64,000 nucleotides of DNA from positions 124,001 to 188,000 of the forward strand of contig JADKAS010000007.1 in the NCBI GenBank assembly GCA_016715245.1, read 5' to 3'. Source of the DNA: Saprospiraceae bacterium. GTDB lineage: Bacteria > Bacteroidota > Bacteroidia > Chitinophagales > Saprospiraceae. Below, in pieces: positions 26,949-36,995 of this stretch. The notes beneath the pieces are model-generated. The model worked only from the letters and a program-made list of their open reading frames with translations, searched no databases and was not told the DNA's origin. Both the position numbers and the translations under genes were made by a program. Position 1 is the first letter of the stretch. Every line of letters starts with the position of its first letter.

Positions 26949-29297
26949 ATGTTTGCCAAAACTTTAGTTTTCTTTTTTACATTGGTTTTTTCATTTCTTT
27001 TAACGGGGCAGTCCTTGCCGACCCAATGGAATATTTCTGAAGATGGCAGGTATCTTTCTGCCGGTAAAAACGCTTCAATTGAATTGTACGATGCCACCAC
27101 TGTTGAAGAAATCAGGTTGTATTTTCCTCAGACCAATTACTGGAATTTGCTGACGCAAAATTACAATGCAAAAATAGATCTGCCGGCCTCTTTGACCTAT
27201 AAAGGTGAAACACTGGATAGTGTTGGTGTACGATTCAAGGGGCAGACCTCCTATTTTATGAATAATTCTCAAAAAAAATCCTTTAATCTCTCCATAGACG
27301 CATTTAAGGAAGACCAGAAATTGAAAGGGTATAAAACATTAAATCTGAATAATGGCTGGGAAGATCCGACCTTTATGAGAGAAGTATTGTATTATGCGCT
27401 GATCAGACCCCACACGCCGGTGGTAAAAGCTAATTTTGTGAAATTGTACATCAATGACCAATACTGGGGAATTTACCTCAATGTTCAACAATTGAATAAA
27501 GATTTCCTTGAAGAATGGTACGCGTCCAATGACGGAAACAATTTCAGAGCTGACAGTCCTACCGGTACCACAGGTGGTGGGGGAGGAGGAGGTGGTCCAC
27601 AATGGGGAGATGGTACGGCCGCTGTTAATTTTCTGGGCACCGATAGTTTGCTTTATCAGAAATATTACACCCTGAAAAGCAGTGGTTACAATAACCCATG
27701 GACGGAACTTATTGAAGCCTGTAACGTTCTCAACAATAGCGGTACTGCCTTGGAACAAACCCTTCCAGAACACTTTGATCTGGATAAAATATTATGGCAC
27801 CTTGCCTGTGAAATTGCCTTTGTCGATGATGATTCATACGTGTACAAGGGTAAAATGGATTATTATCTCTATCAGGATGATATTACCGGAAGATGGACAA
27901 CCCATGACTACGATGCCAACAGCACAATGTCCAACAATCAACAGCGAATCACCTGGTCACCTTTCTACAATGAAAACAAACCGAATTACCCTTTGCTAAA
28001 TAAAGTACTCAGTATTCCTGCATTCCGGCAAAGATATCTCGCCCACATGAGGACGATATTGAATACCTCTTTTGATGAAACCAGGGCCAATGCACTAATA
28101 AACAGTTATGATGTGCTTATAAAGGATCATGTGTTTGCAGATACTAAAAAACCAACCACCAATGCGAACTACACTTCCGGGGTCACGGGGCTTAAAAATT
28201 TTATCAAAAACAGAAAAGCTTTTTTATTGACCAATACAGAAGTAAACCGATTGTCACCTTCCATAACCGATTCAAAATATATCTGTAACGGAATTGATTG
28301 GGGCCAAGTCACGGATGGTGACCAGGTACTGATTGTTACGAGACCTGAATTCAGCAGCGGAATTTCGGAGGTGTTTGTTTGGCTGGGTGAAGGAATTGCC
28401 GGTGTGTTTTCAAAAATGCACATGAATGATTCCGGGACCAATGGAGATGAAACAGGAGGTGATGGGATTTATTCAGTGTCATTACCTCGCTATAATGCAG
28501 GTGAATTGATTAAGTTTTATATAGAAGTCATAGGAAATGATGCGAGCAGGACAAGAACCTATTTCCCTGCAGGAGCAGAACATGAAGTGATGATTTTTAA
28601 TGTTAAAAATCAGTATTCCGGCCCGGAGAAAATTTCTATAAACGAATTTATGGCGTCCAATGACGGTATCATCAAAGACGAATTTGATGAGGCTGAGGAT
28701 TGGATAGAATTGTTTAACCTTACCAACCAGGACATAAATATGACAGGGTATTCTATTACAGATAAGGCTGACAACCCTGTCAAATATGTTTTTCCGGAAG
28801 GAACAGTAATCAAAGCCAATGGATTTCTTATAGTCTGGGCTGATGAAGATAGTTCAACAGGTTCATTACACGCCAATTTTAAATTATCAGCTTCAGGTGA
28901 AGATATTTTGTTGTTTGACAATAACCAAAACCTTTTGGATCAGGTAACATGTGGAGCACAAACCCTAAATAAATCAGCAGCCAGAAAACCAAATGGAACC
29001 GGTAATTTTGTTATTGGAGACCACACATTCAACAAAAATAATGATGGAACTACGGATACAAAAGATGAGGCAATTAATACATTAAATATTAAGATGTATC
29101 CTAACCCTGCGTCTGAAACCGTTATCCTGGAGAACAATGGAAATGAGGAAGTGATTTTTGAGGTGTTTACTCAAACAGGTGTTAAAGTAAGGAATATTTC
29201 ATTACCAGCCACCTCCACTACGCTGTTAAACAATCTTACTTCGGGCGTATATCTTTTAAAATCAGGAAATATCACCAAAAAACTGGTTGTTTTATAA
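26949..29297 (+). CDS. CotH-kinase-family protein with lamin-tail domain and T9SS type A sorting domain
   Basis: 782 residues with a signal peptide (MFAKTLVFFFTLVFSFLL, cut after LTGQ). The CotH domain spans about residues 65-430: LKGYKTLNLNNGWEDPTFMR, KLYINDQYWGIYLNVQQLNK, and a WTTHDYDANSTM segment that matches the metal-binding DxD region of CotH protein kinases. An unusual eight-glycine stretch sits near residue 210. A lamin-tail domain follows (ISINEFMASNDG, DWIELFN, about residues 555-660). The last ~70 residues form a T9SS type A sorting domain (MYPNPASETV, GVYLLKSG). CotH proteins phosphorylate spore-coat proteins in Bacillus; the role in secreted Bacteroidota homologues is unproven. 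A terminator follows. Confidence 0.9.
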   Translation: MFAKTLVFFFTLVFSFLLTGQSLPTQWNISEDGRYLSAGKNASIELYDATTVEEIRLYFPQTNYWNLLTQNYNAKIDLPASLTYKGETLDSVGVRFKGQTSYFMNNSQKKSFNLSIDAFKEDQKLKGYKTLNLNNGWEDPTFMREVLYYALIRPHTPVVKANFVKLYINDQYWGIYLNVQQLNKDFLEEWYASNDGNNFRADSPTGTTGGGGGGGGPQWGDGTAAVNFLGTDSLLYQKYYTLKSSGYNNPWTELIEACNVLNNSGTALEQTLPEHFDLDKILWHLACEIAFVDDDSYVYKGKMDYYLYQDDITGRWTTHDYDANSTMSNNQQRITWSPFYNENKPNYPLLNKVLSIPAFRQRYLAHMRTILNTSFDETRANALINSYDVLIKDHVFADTKKPTTNANYTSGVTGLKNFIKNRKAFLLTNTEVNRLSPSITDSKYICNGIDWGQVTDGDQVLIVTRPEFSSGISEVFVWLGEGIAGVFSKMHMNDSGTNGDETGGDGIYSVSLPRYNAGELIKFYIEVIGNDASRTRTYFPAGAEHEVMIFNVKNQYSGPEKISINEFMASNDGIIKDEFDEAEDWIELFNLTNQDINMTGYSITDKADNPVKYVFPEGTVIKANGFLIVWADEDSSTGSLHANFKLSASGEDILLFDNNQNLLDQVTCGAQTLNKSAARKPNGTGNFVIGDHTFNKNNDGTTDTKDEAINTLNIKMYPNPASETVILENNGNEEVIFEVFTQTGVKVRNISLPATSTTLLNNLTSGVYLLKSGNITKKLVVL

Positions 29298-29322
29298 CAT
29301 CAGTTCACGCCAAAATAAAATG

Positions 29323-29356
29323 AAGGCCAAGTGGATTTGTCCGCCTGGCCTTCTTT
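29323..29356 (+). terminator. Rho-independent terminator
   Basis: A 13-base stem with one mismatch (29323-29335 with 29340-29352) closes a four-base loop and runs into a T-rich tract, 25 bases after the CotH gene. Confidence 0.85.
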
Positions 29357-29584
29357 TATTTACATAATGAGGAGAAAGTACTTTATCTCTCAGCGATAAA
29401 AATTGGGAATATCCATAAACCAAAAACAGGTGTGCCTGGCCGAATTTATTGACAGATGAGGATAGGTAATTAAAACCAGAATTTATTTTCATAATGTAAA
29501 TCATGTTGACCAATGACCATAATCCATTATTAATTTCAAATTTTTCCTATCTTTATAGCTGATTTTATAATCAAAAAGACTGAC

Positions 29585-30367
29585 ATGGATACTTTTCGAA
29601 GTTTTGTCGACTCGGTAAAGAAGTTTTTATTTGAAACCGGTGAATTGGCATTTTTTGCCGGCAGGTTTTTCAGGGAAGTTTTTAAAAGACCTTTCGAGTG
29701 GAAAGAACTTGCGAGGCAATGTTATAATATAGGCAACCGCTCTTTATTTCTTGTAGCAATTACCGGATTTATCATAGGCCTTGTTTTTACATTACAGTCA
29801 AGGCCAAAAATGATGGAATTGGGTGCTGTTGCCTGGTTGCCTTCCATGGTAAGTATTGCTATTATCAGGGAAATTGGTCCTATTATTACCGCACTTATTT
29901 GTGCAGGGAGGATTGGTTCGGGAATTGGTGCAGAACTAGGTTCGATGAGAGTTACTGAACAGATTGATGCGATGGAAGTATCCGGTACCAATCCTTTTAA
30001 ATTTCTTGTGGTCACACGAATTCTTGCTACAACACTGATGATTCCTCTTTTGGTTATCATGAGTGATGTTGTAGCTTTATTTGGTTCTTTTTTTGTGGAA
30101 AATTTAAAAGGGGATGTATCATTTACACTCTATTTTGATGAAGTTTTTCGGTCTTTGAAGTTTTCAGATGTTTTTCCTTCCACAATCAAAACTTTCTTTT
30201 TTGGATTTGCCATTGGTCTTGTGGGCTGTTATAAAGGATATTACTGCAAACATGGCACGGCCGGGGTCGGAAAAACAGCCAATGCAGCCGTCGTTGAAGC
30301 ATCAATGCTTGTATTTATTTTAGATTTTACTGCGGTTTTAGTAACAGATATTTTTACTTCCATATGA
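29585..30367 (+). CDS. mlaE: MlaE-family ABC transporter permease
   Basis: 260 residues with five to six hydrophobic segments. The conserved core is visible: FIIGLVFTLQSRPKMMELGA, IIREIGPIITALICAGRIGSG, then GAELGSMRVTEQIDAMEV. This permease forms the inner-membrane channel of MCE systems, which move phospholipids (or sterols in some relatives) between the inner and outer membranes. Its stop overlaps the next start by four bases (ATGA). The order permease, ATPase, MCE protein is that of a core Mla-like operon. No MlaC or MlaB homologue follows, which is common in this phylum. Confidence 0.92.
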   Translation: MDTFRSFVDSVKKFLFETGELAFFAGRFFREVFKRPFEWKELARQCYNIGNRSLFLVAITGFIIGLVFTLQSRPKMMELGAVAWLPSMVSIAIIREIGPIITALICAGRIGSGIGAELGSMRVTEQIDAMEVSGTNPFKFLVVTRILATTLMIPLLVIMSDVVALFGSFFVENLKGDVSFTLYFDEVFRSLKFSDVFPSTIKTFFFGFAIGLVGCYKGYYCKHGTAGVGKTANAAVVEASMLVFILDFTAVLVTDIFTSI

Positions 30368-31119
30368 ATCATAGATTTTCCGATAAAAAACCAGTAATAG
30401 TCATTCAAAACCTTTATAAAGCATTTGGCAATAATAAAGTACTGGACGGCTTCAACATGGAATTATACGATGGTGAAACCCTTGTCATCATGGGAAAATC
30501 AGGAAGCGGAAAATCGGTGATGATTAAATGTCTCATAGGCCTTGAAACTCACGACGATGGCCAGATTACCATCATGGACAAAAATCTCGACACCATGGAT
30601 GAAGCTACCCTGAATGAAATCCGCACAGAGGTTGGCTTTTTGTTTCAGGGTTCAGCGTTGTATGACTCCATGTCGGTAAGAGAAAATCTGGAATTTCCCT
30701 TAAGGAGGCATGTTAAAAAATTTGGAGAGATCAATGATGCTACACCTTTAGTAATGGAAGCTTTGGACAGTGTAGGGCTGGGTCATACCATTGAACTTAT
30801 GCCTGAAGAATTGTCCGGAGGAATGAAACGGAGAATTGCCCTTGCCAGAACACTTATTCTCAAACCAAAAATAATATTATATGATGAACCCACGACAGGC
30901 CTTGACCCTATAACATCTAAAGAAATTGTCATTTTGATGAAATCTATTCAGGAAAAATACAAAACATCTTCTATTGTCATCACTCATGATGTGGATTGTG
31001 CCAGGTTTATTGCAGACAGGATGATTTTACTGGTGGATGGAATCAATTATGCGGAAGGAACTTTCGAAGAACTTGACAATTCGTCTGACCCCAAAGTAAA
31101 AGCATTTTTTAAATCTTAA
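30364..31119 (+). CDS. mlaF: ABC transporter ATP-binding protein (MlaF-like)
   Basis: 251 residues. Walker A is GKSGSGKSV, the signature is LSGGMKRRIALAR and Walker B is IILYDEPTTGLDP, followed by the switch His in IVITHD. These features are complete, so it should hydrolyse ATP to drive the MlaE permease. The start overlaps the permease stop and the MCE gene begins two bases after its stop, giving a tight three-gene operon. The family preference (MlaF rather than another ABC group) rests on the neighbours and on the SGGM form of the signature. Confidence 0.92.
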   Translation: MNHRFSDKKPVIVIQNLYKAFGNNKVLDGFNMELYDGETLVIMGKSGSGKSVMIKCLIGLETHDDGQITIMDKNLDTMDEATLNEIRTEVGFLFQGSALYDSMSVRENLEFPLRRHVKKFGEINDATPLVMEALDSVGLGHTIELMPEELSGGMKRRIALARTLILKPKIILYDEPTTGLDPITSKEIVILMKSIQEKYKTSSIVITHDVDCARFIADRMILLVDGINYAEGTFEELDNSSDPKVKAFFKS

Positions 31120-31121
31120 AT

Positions 31122-32117
31122 ATGGATACATTCAATTCTCAAAGGATAAAACTCGGAATCTTTATTTTATTAGGTACCATCCTTTTTATTACCGGTGTTT
31201 ATTTTATAGGTAAAAAACAAAATATGTTTGGCAATACCTATGATATTTATGCGGTTTTTAACAATGTAAACGGATTAAAACCAGGCAATAATGTCAGGTA
31301 TTCAGGTATTAACGTAGGTACTGTAAAGGAAATCAACATGATTTCGGATACGGTGATAGTCGTCAGAATTTCAATTCAAAAGGAAATTACCCGACACATT
31401 AGTACGGATGCTAAATGTGCTATCACAACGGACGGTCTTGTGGGCAGTATGATAATCAATATTTTACCCGGAACTGAAGATGGCCAACTGATAGCACGCG
31501 GTGATACCATTTATTCCTTAAGCAGAATACGTACGGATGAAATGTTGCAAACCCTTAGTGAAACCAATGAAAATGCGGCGTTACTCACGGCAGAAATTCT
31601 TAAAATTGCCAAGGATATCAGTGCGGGGAATGGATTGATTGGAGCCATTATCAAAGATCCGACTATAACGCAGGACGTGAGGACCATCATAACCAATCTG
31701 AAAGGTACAACCCAGGCATCCAATGCCACGATAAGTCAACTCAACAAAATGTTGATTTCTTTGGACAGAAATGATAATCTTATAGGGAGTCTTCGCGATA
31801 CTTCTATGGCGGTCAAAGTCAAAAAAATTATTGTCAATGTAGAAAAAGCGTCTTCAGAATTAAACAAGATTTTGAATCAACTCGATTTGACCATTTCAGA
31901 AACCAGAAACACCATAGCCAATGCCAGAGAAGGGAAAGGAGTTATAAATTATCTTTCGAATGATCCGGAATTGGTGAAAAAAATAGATGGTACTTTAAAC
32001 CATTTGGATTCCACTATTTATCAAATTAATAAGGCAGGCATTCAACTTAATGAAAATCTTGGGGCCCTGAAAAAAACCTGGTTGGTGAAGAAGTATTTAA
32101 CGGAAAAGGAAAAATAA
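31122..32117 (+). CDS. mlaD: MlaD/MCE-domain substrate-binding protein
   Basis: 331 residues. One N-terminal membrane helix (KLGIFILLGTILFITGVYFIG) is followed by an MCE domain (VFNNVNGLKPGNNVRYSGI, GTVKEINM, LVGSMIINILPG, about residues 40-125). The C-terminal 200 residues are helical or coiled, as in longer MCE proteins that form a periplasmic barrel or needle. It is anchored in the inner membrane and guides lipid between the MlaEF complex and its acceptor. Last gene of the operon; no clear terminator follows. Confidence 0.92.
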   Translation: MDTFNSQRIKLGIFILLGTILFITGVYFIGKKQNMFGNTYDIYAVFNNVNGLKPGNNVRYSGINVGTVKEINMISDTVIVVRISIQKEITRHISTDAKCAITTDGLVGSMIINILPGTEDGQLIARGDTIYSLSRIRTDEMLQTLSETNENAALLTAEILKIAKDISAGNGLIGAIIKDPTITQDVRTIITNLKGTTQASNATISQLNKMLISLDRNDNLIGSLRDTSMAVKVKKIIVNVEKASSELNKILNQLDLTISETRNTIANAREGKGVINYLSNDPELVKKIDGTLNHLDSTIYQINKAGIQLNENLGALKKTWLVKKYLTEKEK

Positions 32118-32457
32118 AGGACTGGAATTTGATAGATAAACAAAGATAAAATTTTGAAAATATCGTTTTCTGTTCTTGATTAATCATCTACATTACAATA
32201 AAATGACATCTTAATGGCATATGTTGCCCCTATGCAGGAAATGTCAAAAACTACTACATAAAATAGAAATCAATTAGGTATATAATATTCTCATATTATT
32301 GGGTACAAGACTATAATATGTTTATAGTCACAAATCCTGCACTTTTTTTGTAACCAGTCTCATCTTATGGACGAGATGAGATGAATCATTGCTGACTTTT
32401 TCAGCATACCTGCAAATATAAAATCCTCTAAGACAACCCATCATATTTTTGGAAAAA
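32118..32457. other. Convergent intergenic region with a short inverted repeat
   Basis: No gene seen. A 7-base inverted repeat (CTCATCT at 32359-32365, AGATGAG at 32374-32380) lies 77 bases from the end of the minus-strand gene. It lacks an adjacent T-run on either strand, so I do not call it a terminator. Confidence 0.4.
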
Positions 32458-35400
32458 TCACATTTTTATAAAATCAATCCATGTCCATTTCTGATTTTTA
32501 TCCATGATTCGGACAAGGTACATCCCAGGTGGTAATGTTTTGATGTCAATTTCGTTTTTATTGGTTTCCAAAATTTTGTGCCCGGCGATATGATAAATTT
32601 CAAGGAATTTTATTTCAGTTGTATTTGATTGAATGTTAAGGATTTCATTGGCTGGGTTTGGAAAAACCCTCCATTGACTTTCAGCGTATATTGCATCTTC
32701 ACTGGCACTTTTCAGTTGTACATCATGAATATATACCAATCCGTTTTGTTCTGTAAATATATTAAAGTCCGGTATGCCGACGATCAAATTATTTTGGTCT
32801 CTGTCTATGGTTATCTGAAGTGAGTTGAGAGGTACTGATGTATTTTTTACTGGAATTGTGTTTATGATATTGGTTTTCAAATGGTGTTGGACGATTTTGG
32901 TTTCAGGTGGACTTAGACTCATAGTAAGCTGATCTTCGAATAAAGAAAAACCCGTAATTTCACTGTTTCCTTGAGAATAATTACCGATAAATGTCCAATT
33001 GTCTCCCACTACTTTATAAAGAAAATATCCGGAGGTAGTGGCTACACTAAAGTACTGATCGCTGAGGGCTACATAAGAACCATAACCGGCAATATTAGTT
33101 GGATTGGAATAACGTCTCTGATAGGTTGCCATAGAAGCATCATTACTGAGCCTAAAAACATGAACGACCCCATACCTTTCATTGCTGATTTTACTGTTAG
33201 GTGAACTAACACATATTAAATTTTTATACATTGTCATTGAATAACCAAAGTCTCCGTCTGTGTCATTGGCAGGCGGAGATATTTTTTGGCGGAATTGACA
33301 TGAAGTTCCGTCAAAATAATAAAGATAAACATAACCATTTTCTTTTTCCGGTACCCTGCGGGGGCTACTGACAGCGATAACCTGGTCGGAAATTTCCGTT
33401 TTAGTCCCAAATAGGACCCTATCATTCACACTTTCACCGGTCAAAGAAGTTACCAATGTAAAAACTCCATTTTTCAATTGGTATAGATAACAGATTCCAT
33501 TCTGACTTCCGATTTCATTTTCTGAAATCAATAAAATATCATTATCTGATGAAATTTCATACCCGAAAGAAGTATTAGCTCCGGAAGGTGATGAAATTTT
33601 TTGAGTCAATTCCCATTTTTTGTTTTCATTTATTCTGTACACGTTGACCATTCCTCCATTTATAGGGTCGTCTAATCCTGCAAATCCGTAACCATTATTA
33701 TTCAATTTGACGATTCTACCCAAATTTTTTTGTTCCATTTCCCCAAGAAGGGAAACTTGTGGAAATAGCAAACAAACTTCTGAAGTGTCGGCACAGTAGT
33801 CATCCTTTACTATAAGTGTAAATTCTCCTTCTGAAGGTGGAATAAATTCCAGATTAGCAGAGGATAGCGGACTCTCAAGCTGATCACAAAGGTGCCATTT
33901 GTATTGGCTTGCATTTTTTTCAGTTGTAAACAAATTGTCCTGCGTAACAATCAGAATGGCATCAAGGTCACTGATGGTAATATTCAATCGGTCTTCCTCC
34001 AGACATCCAAAAACATTAGGATAACTATTGACGTACATTCCGGATTGAGTAAGTAAAGAGTCAGCAAATACATAGGGAGAGCAGTTGTGGATAGTTTGAT
34101 TTCGAACCTTGATAGAATCGCACATATCATTCCATCGGAACACAAAATTTTCAATTTTATTATCGTTGGAAATAAATGCAGTTGAATCTGTTGGATCAAA
34201 ATATCCTTTTCCAAGCAATCCACCGGATACCATTACTTGATTTTTGTTTCCAAAACAATATAAGTAACGTGGTGAAATAAGTCCAGTCGTTTTTAATAAA
34301 TTTTCTGAAAGGAAGAGGCCTTTTTTTGAATATTTTCGCACGAATGCCCGGCCGTCTCCATATGTTTTATATTTTCCGGTTGACGGATCGTAAGTACTAT
34401 AGCCACCCATATTACCGGTGAGAATTATATCGCTGTAACTGTTGAGGGCAAAAGAGCTGACAAAACCTGCGGGTAAAACCGATGACCATATAATTTTCGT
34501 AAAATCAGCCGAATATTTTTCAATTTTCTGAAGATTTGTATTTGTCGTATACAACAGTACCAGATTATTTTCACTATCTGCCAGAAATCCCAGTATTTTT
34601 TGTTTATCGGCGATTAAAAAGTTTTTTACTTTTTGATAATCACCAGTTGGTGAAAGGCTAACAAAAATCATGTCATTATCACCCTTAGAACCAATATACT
34701 TTGTCGGCGGACCGAGGTCAATATCAATGGTACCTGAAAACAGCGTTCCAATCATAATATTGTTGGACCTGTCTACCACTATTTTCATGTTAAAAGTGCT
34801 ATTGATATCGATATATTTTTTTCCCCAAATGAGTTTGCCATCATTTCCGTTGACCTTAAGACAATATAACTTTGATCCCGGTGTACTCATGTTAAAATTT
34901 CCAAAATAGAGTGTATTGGTAAATTCACCGGCAATGATAATATTATCCGTTCGATCCACCTCTATGGCTTCTCCTTCTGTATCCCAGCTGATACCACCAA
35001 ATGTTGATACCCAAAGAAATTTTCCATTAGGATCCAGTTTTAAAATAAAATTGGTGATGTTGGTAGTACTTCCTGATAATGATTTTACTTCCACAGGATC
35101 AGGATTAAAATCTACATTGCCTCTAAAGGCGCCAGTAATGATGATGTTTCCTTTGGAATCCGTTTTCATAAACCTTAGAATAAGCTGATTATTACCCCCA
35201 AAAGTGTATGCCCATTCTACGTCACCCACAGTATTGATTTTACTGATGTAACCATTTATAAATGCCGTACTCTGGAGGGTAATATCACCAATAACATAAT
35301 TACTTGTAAAGGTACCACCAAACATACCCGCCTGCAATGTATTACCATTATTATCATAATGAACAATACAGGTACCTTCACTTAGATTGTGACTTGAATT

Positions 35401-35523
35401 ACCTGTCTTTGCAATATAATTTGGACTGTACTGGGCATTAACGGATATTATGGAAGACCACAATATCAATAATAAGATGTATCTTTTTTGAATAGCTGAA
35501 TTGATGAATACAGTCGGTGTCAT
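32458..35523 (-). CDS. T9SS type A secreted beta-propeller (SBBP/FG-GAP-like) protein
   Basis: About 1,021 residues from ATG 35523, which begins a signal peptide (KRYILLLILWSSIISVNAQ). The frame extends to 35574, but that start would fall on the -7 box. Residues about 35-480 contain SBBP-like blades (GDVEWAYTFGG, KGNIIITGAFRGNVDF, GKFLWVSTFGG). An Ig-like or PKD-like section with paired cysteines follows. Residues about 600-930 are FG-GAP-like blades (GYGFAGLDDPINGGMVNVYR, SFGYEISSDNDILLISE). The last ~75 residues are a type A sorting domain (WRVFPNPANEILNI, GMYLVRI). Substrate unknown. Confidence 0.88.
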   Translation of the reverse strand: MTPTVFINSAIQKRYILLLILWSSIISVNAQYSPNYIAKTGNSSHNLSEGTCIVHYDNNGNTLQAGMFGGTFTSNYVIGDITLQSTAFINGYISKINTVGDVEWAYTFGGNNQLILRFMKTDSKGNIIITGAFRGNVDFNPDPVEVKSLSGSTTNITNFILKLDPNGKFLWVSTFGGISWDTEGEAIEVDRTDNIIIAGEFTNTLYFGNFNMSTPGSKLYCLKVNGNDGKLIWGKKYIDINSTFNMKIVVDRSNNIMIGTLFSGTIDIDLGPPTKYIGSKGDNDMIFVSLSPTGDYQKVKNFLIADKQKILGFLADSENNLVLLYTTNTNLQKIEKYSADFTKIIWSSVLPAGFVSSFALNSYSDIILTGNMGGYSTYDPSTGKYKTYGDGRAFVRKYSKKGLFLSENLLKTTGLISPRYLYCFGNKNQVMVSGGLLGKGYFDPTDSTAFISNDNKIENFVFRWNDMCDSIKVRNQTIHNCSPYVFADSLLTQSGMYVNSYPNVFGCLEEDRLNITISDLDAILIVTQDNLFTTEKNASQYKWHLCDQLESPLSSANLEFIPPSEGEFTLIVKDDYCADTSEVCLLFPQVSLLGEMEQKNLGRIVKLNNNGYGFAGLDDPINGGMVNVYRINENKKWELTQKISSPSGANTSFGYEISSDNDILLISENEIGSQNGICYLYQLKNGVFTLVTSLTGESVNDRVLFGTKTEISDQVIAVSSPRRVPEKENGYVYLYYFDGTSCQFRQKISPPANDTDGDFGYSMTMYKNLICVSSPNSKISNERYGVVHVFRLSNDASMATYQRRYSNPTNIAGYGSYVALSDQYFSVATTSGYFLYKVVGDNWTFIGNYSQGNSEITGFSLFEDQLTMSLSPPETKIVQHHLKTNIINTIPVKNTSVPLNSLQITIDRDQNNLIVGIPDFNIFTEQNGLVYIHDVQLKSASEDAIYAESQWRVFPNPANEILNIQSNTTEIKFLEIYHIAGHKILETNKNEIDIKTLPPGMYLVRIMDKNQKWTWIDFIKM

Positions 35524-35571
35524 GTTGGATGTATTTTTCCGGTGCGTGTGGAAACGAATGTTATTTAAAAA

Positions 35572-35579
35572 CAAAGGTA
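35572..35579 (-). promoter_or_regulatory. Putative -7 box for the propeller protein gene
   Basis: On the minus strand TACCTTTG matches the consensus exactly. Its position excludes the upstream start at 35574 and supports ATG 35523. Confidence 0.5.
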
Positions 35580-35747
35580 TACAAAATCTATGGATTCGGT
35601 CATTTTTTATAAAGGAGTAATCATAATTTTATTGATGTATCTATTAAGTTATTTATGAAGAGAAGCATGTAGCTTTATTAAAATAATCTACGTAGTTCGT
35701 CTATTTTCGAAAAAAAAAAACAAATATAAGAAGGTATCTTCTTTTAC

Positions 35748-35825
35748 ATGAGTAAGTGGTCAGGATTTGGGGCGGGACTGTTCATAGGAATAGGATTTGT
35801 CAAAAAGTCAAAAAATAATTTTTAA
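35748..35825 (+). CDS. Candidate 25-residue hydrophobic small protein
   Basis: ATG at 35748 opens a frame whose 25-residue product (MSKWSGFGAGLFIGIGFVKK plus SKNNF) has a glycine-zipper-like hydrophobic stretch (GxGxGLFIGIGF) with a basic tail, as expected for a one-helix membrane miniprotein. AGAAGG at 35731-35736 lies a little far upstream for a ribosome site, and no clear promoter is seen. The neighbours are minus-strand genes, so it would be the only plus-strand gene here. It could be chance, since short ORFs are common. Confidence 0.3.
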   Translation: MSKWSGFGAGLFIGIGFVKKSKNNF

Positions 35826-35894
35826 ATCAATTTCAGAGTGAAAGAGGAGACAGGAACCGGAATTATTGACTCGGGTATTGAAGGAAAAAGAATT

Positions 35895-36950
35895 TTAAAA
35901 TTCATACAAACCTGCTATAATAAAAGATTGTTCAGTTTTGACCCTTCCATTGGAAACGTGTTCAAAAGAAGGATTATCTGCTGTATCCATTCGCAATTCA
36001 GGGAGCAAAGTAAGACCTTGTGCTACTTTGTATTTACACCCTAATGTGAAACACCATATATGGTTGTCAGGAGAGCCAAAATAATAGCCGTCCTTATCCC
36101 AGAACCTTTCAATAAATGTGCCGATGGAAAGGTTGTTTTTGATTATGTATTGTGCATATATTACGGTGGAAAACCACTCGGACACTTGTTTTGTTCTATC
36201 GGGTTTGTCACGCATATAGTGAAATTGGTAGCCTAACTTTATGGCAGGATTCACTTTATAAAATCCATACAGATCCGCCATAAATACCGCAGTGGTATCA
36301 CCGTCTCTTCCGTTCAGAATATCCGCGGTTGCTGACAATTTATCCCCGGAATAAATCAAGGTTCCCATTATATGTTTTTTGGGGTTAGGGTCAATTTTTT
36401 TGTCAGGATCACTATATACACCCACCGATGTGGTCCATGTGTCATTAAAAACATATTCTGCTTTCAATCCGGTAAAGGATGCTGCAATAATGGTATTGGA
36501 ATAACTGTTTGAATAAACAAAATTCGTGGCAGGTTCAAGATATTCGATGTTAAAAGGTGTTGTCATACTCCCTGCATATAACTTCAGCTTTTTAACAGGC
36601 TCGTAACTGATATAACCTTGTTTGATATACGTAAAGACATTTTCCTGGTCTTCCTTTTTATAAAATTGATCTGCACGAGGTCCTGCCACCAGGTCAACCA
36701 CCAAATCAACTTTTTTCCATTTTTTGTTCATGGTGAGGTTGATCCAACCCAGATTTATACCATGATCATAGGAAGGTATTGTTTTGGAAGATGTTTTGTT
36801 TTTACCATATCTGTAATACATATCAACGTTGCCTGAAATAGAAAATGATGCCGGAGGTTCCGCAGAAATACTGTCACTTATAGTCTGACTGTAGCTCATT
36901 GTGAAACCACACATGGTAAGAAAGAAAAATAGGATAATTTGTTTTACCAT
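35895..36950 (-). CDS. Outer-membrane beta-barrel porin-like protein (BBP2/OmpL-like)
   Basis: 351 residues with a signal peptide (QIILFFFLTMCGFTMSYSQ). The rest alternates amphipathic strands ending in aromatic residues (GINLGWINLTMNKKWKKVDL, YGFYKVNPAIKLGYQFHYMR) and closes with the C-terminal phenylalanine usual for outer-membrane barrels (IIAGLYEF). The QGYISYEP, LKLYAGSMTTPFNIEYLEP segments fit the putative beta-barrel porin-2 family. Expected to be a channel in the outer membrane. It starts 45 bases after a ligand-gated-channel homologue on the same strand, so the two may be cotranscribed. Confidence 0.78.
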   Translation of the reverse strand: MVKQIILFFFLTMCGFTMSYSQTISDSISAEPPASFSISGNVDMYYRYGKNKTSSKTIPSYDHGINLGWINLTMNKKWKKVDLVVDLVAGPRADQFYKKEDQENVFTYIKQGYISYEPVKKLKLYAGSMTTPFNIEYLEPATNFVYSNSYSNTIIAASFTGLKAEYVFNDTWTTSVGVYSDPDKKIDPNPKKHIMGTLIYSGDKLSATADILNGRDGDTTAVFMADLYGFYKVNPAIKLGYQFHYMRDKPDRTKQVSEWFSTVIYAQYIIKNNLSIGTFIERFWDKDGYYFGSPDNHIWCFTLGCKYKVAQGLTLLPELRMDTADNPSFEHVSNGRVKTEQSFIIAGLYEF

Positions 36951-36995
36951 AATTATTTTTTCAAAAAAAGAGAAAGAGGTTACAAATCATTTTGA

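Noticed and set aside
29292..29513. Minus-strand frame of 73 codons after the CotH gene
   Set aside because: It covers the terminator and has no recognisable motif.
32359..32380. Inverted repeat as a terminator
   Set aside because: No T-run adjacent on either strand.
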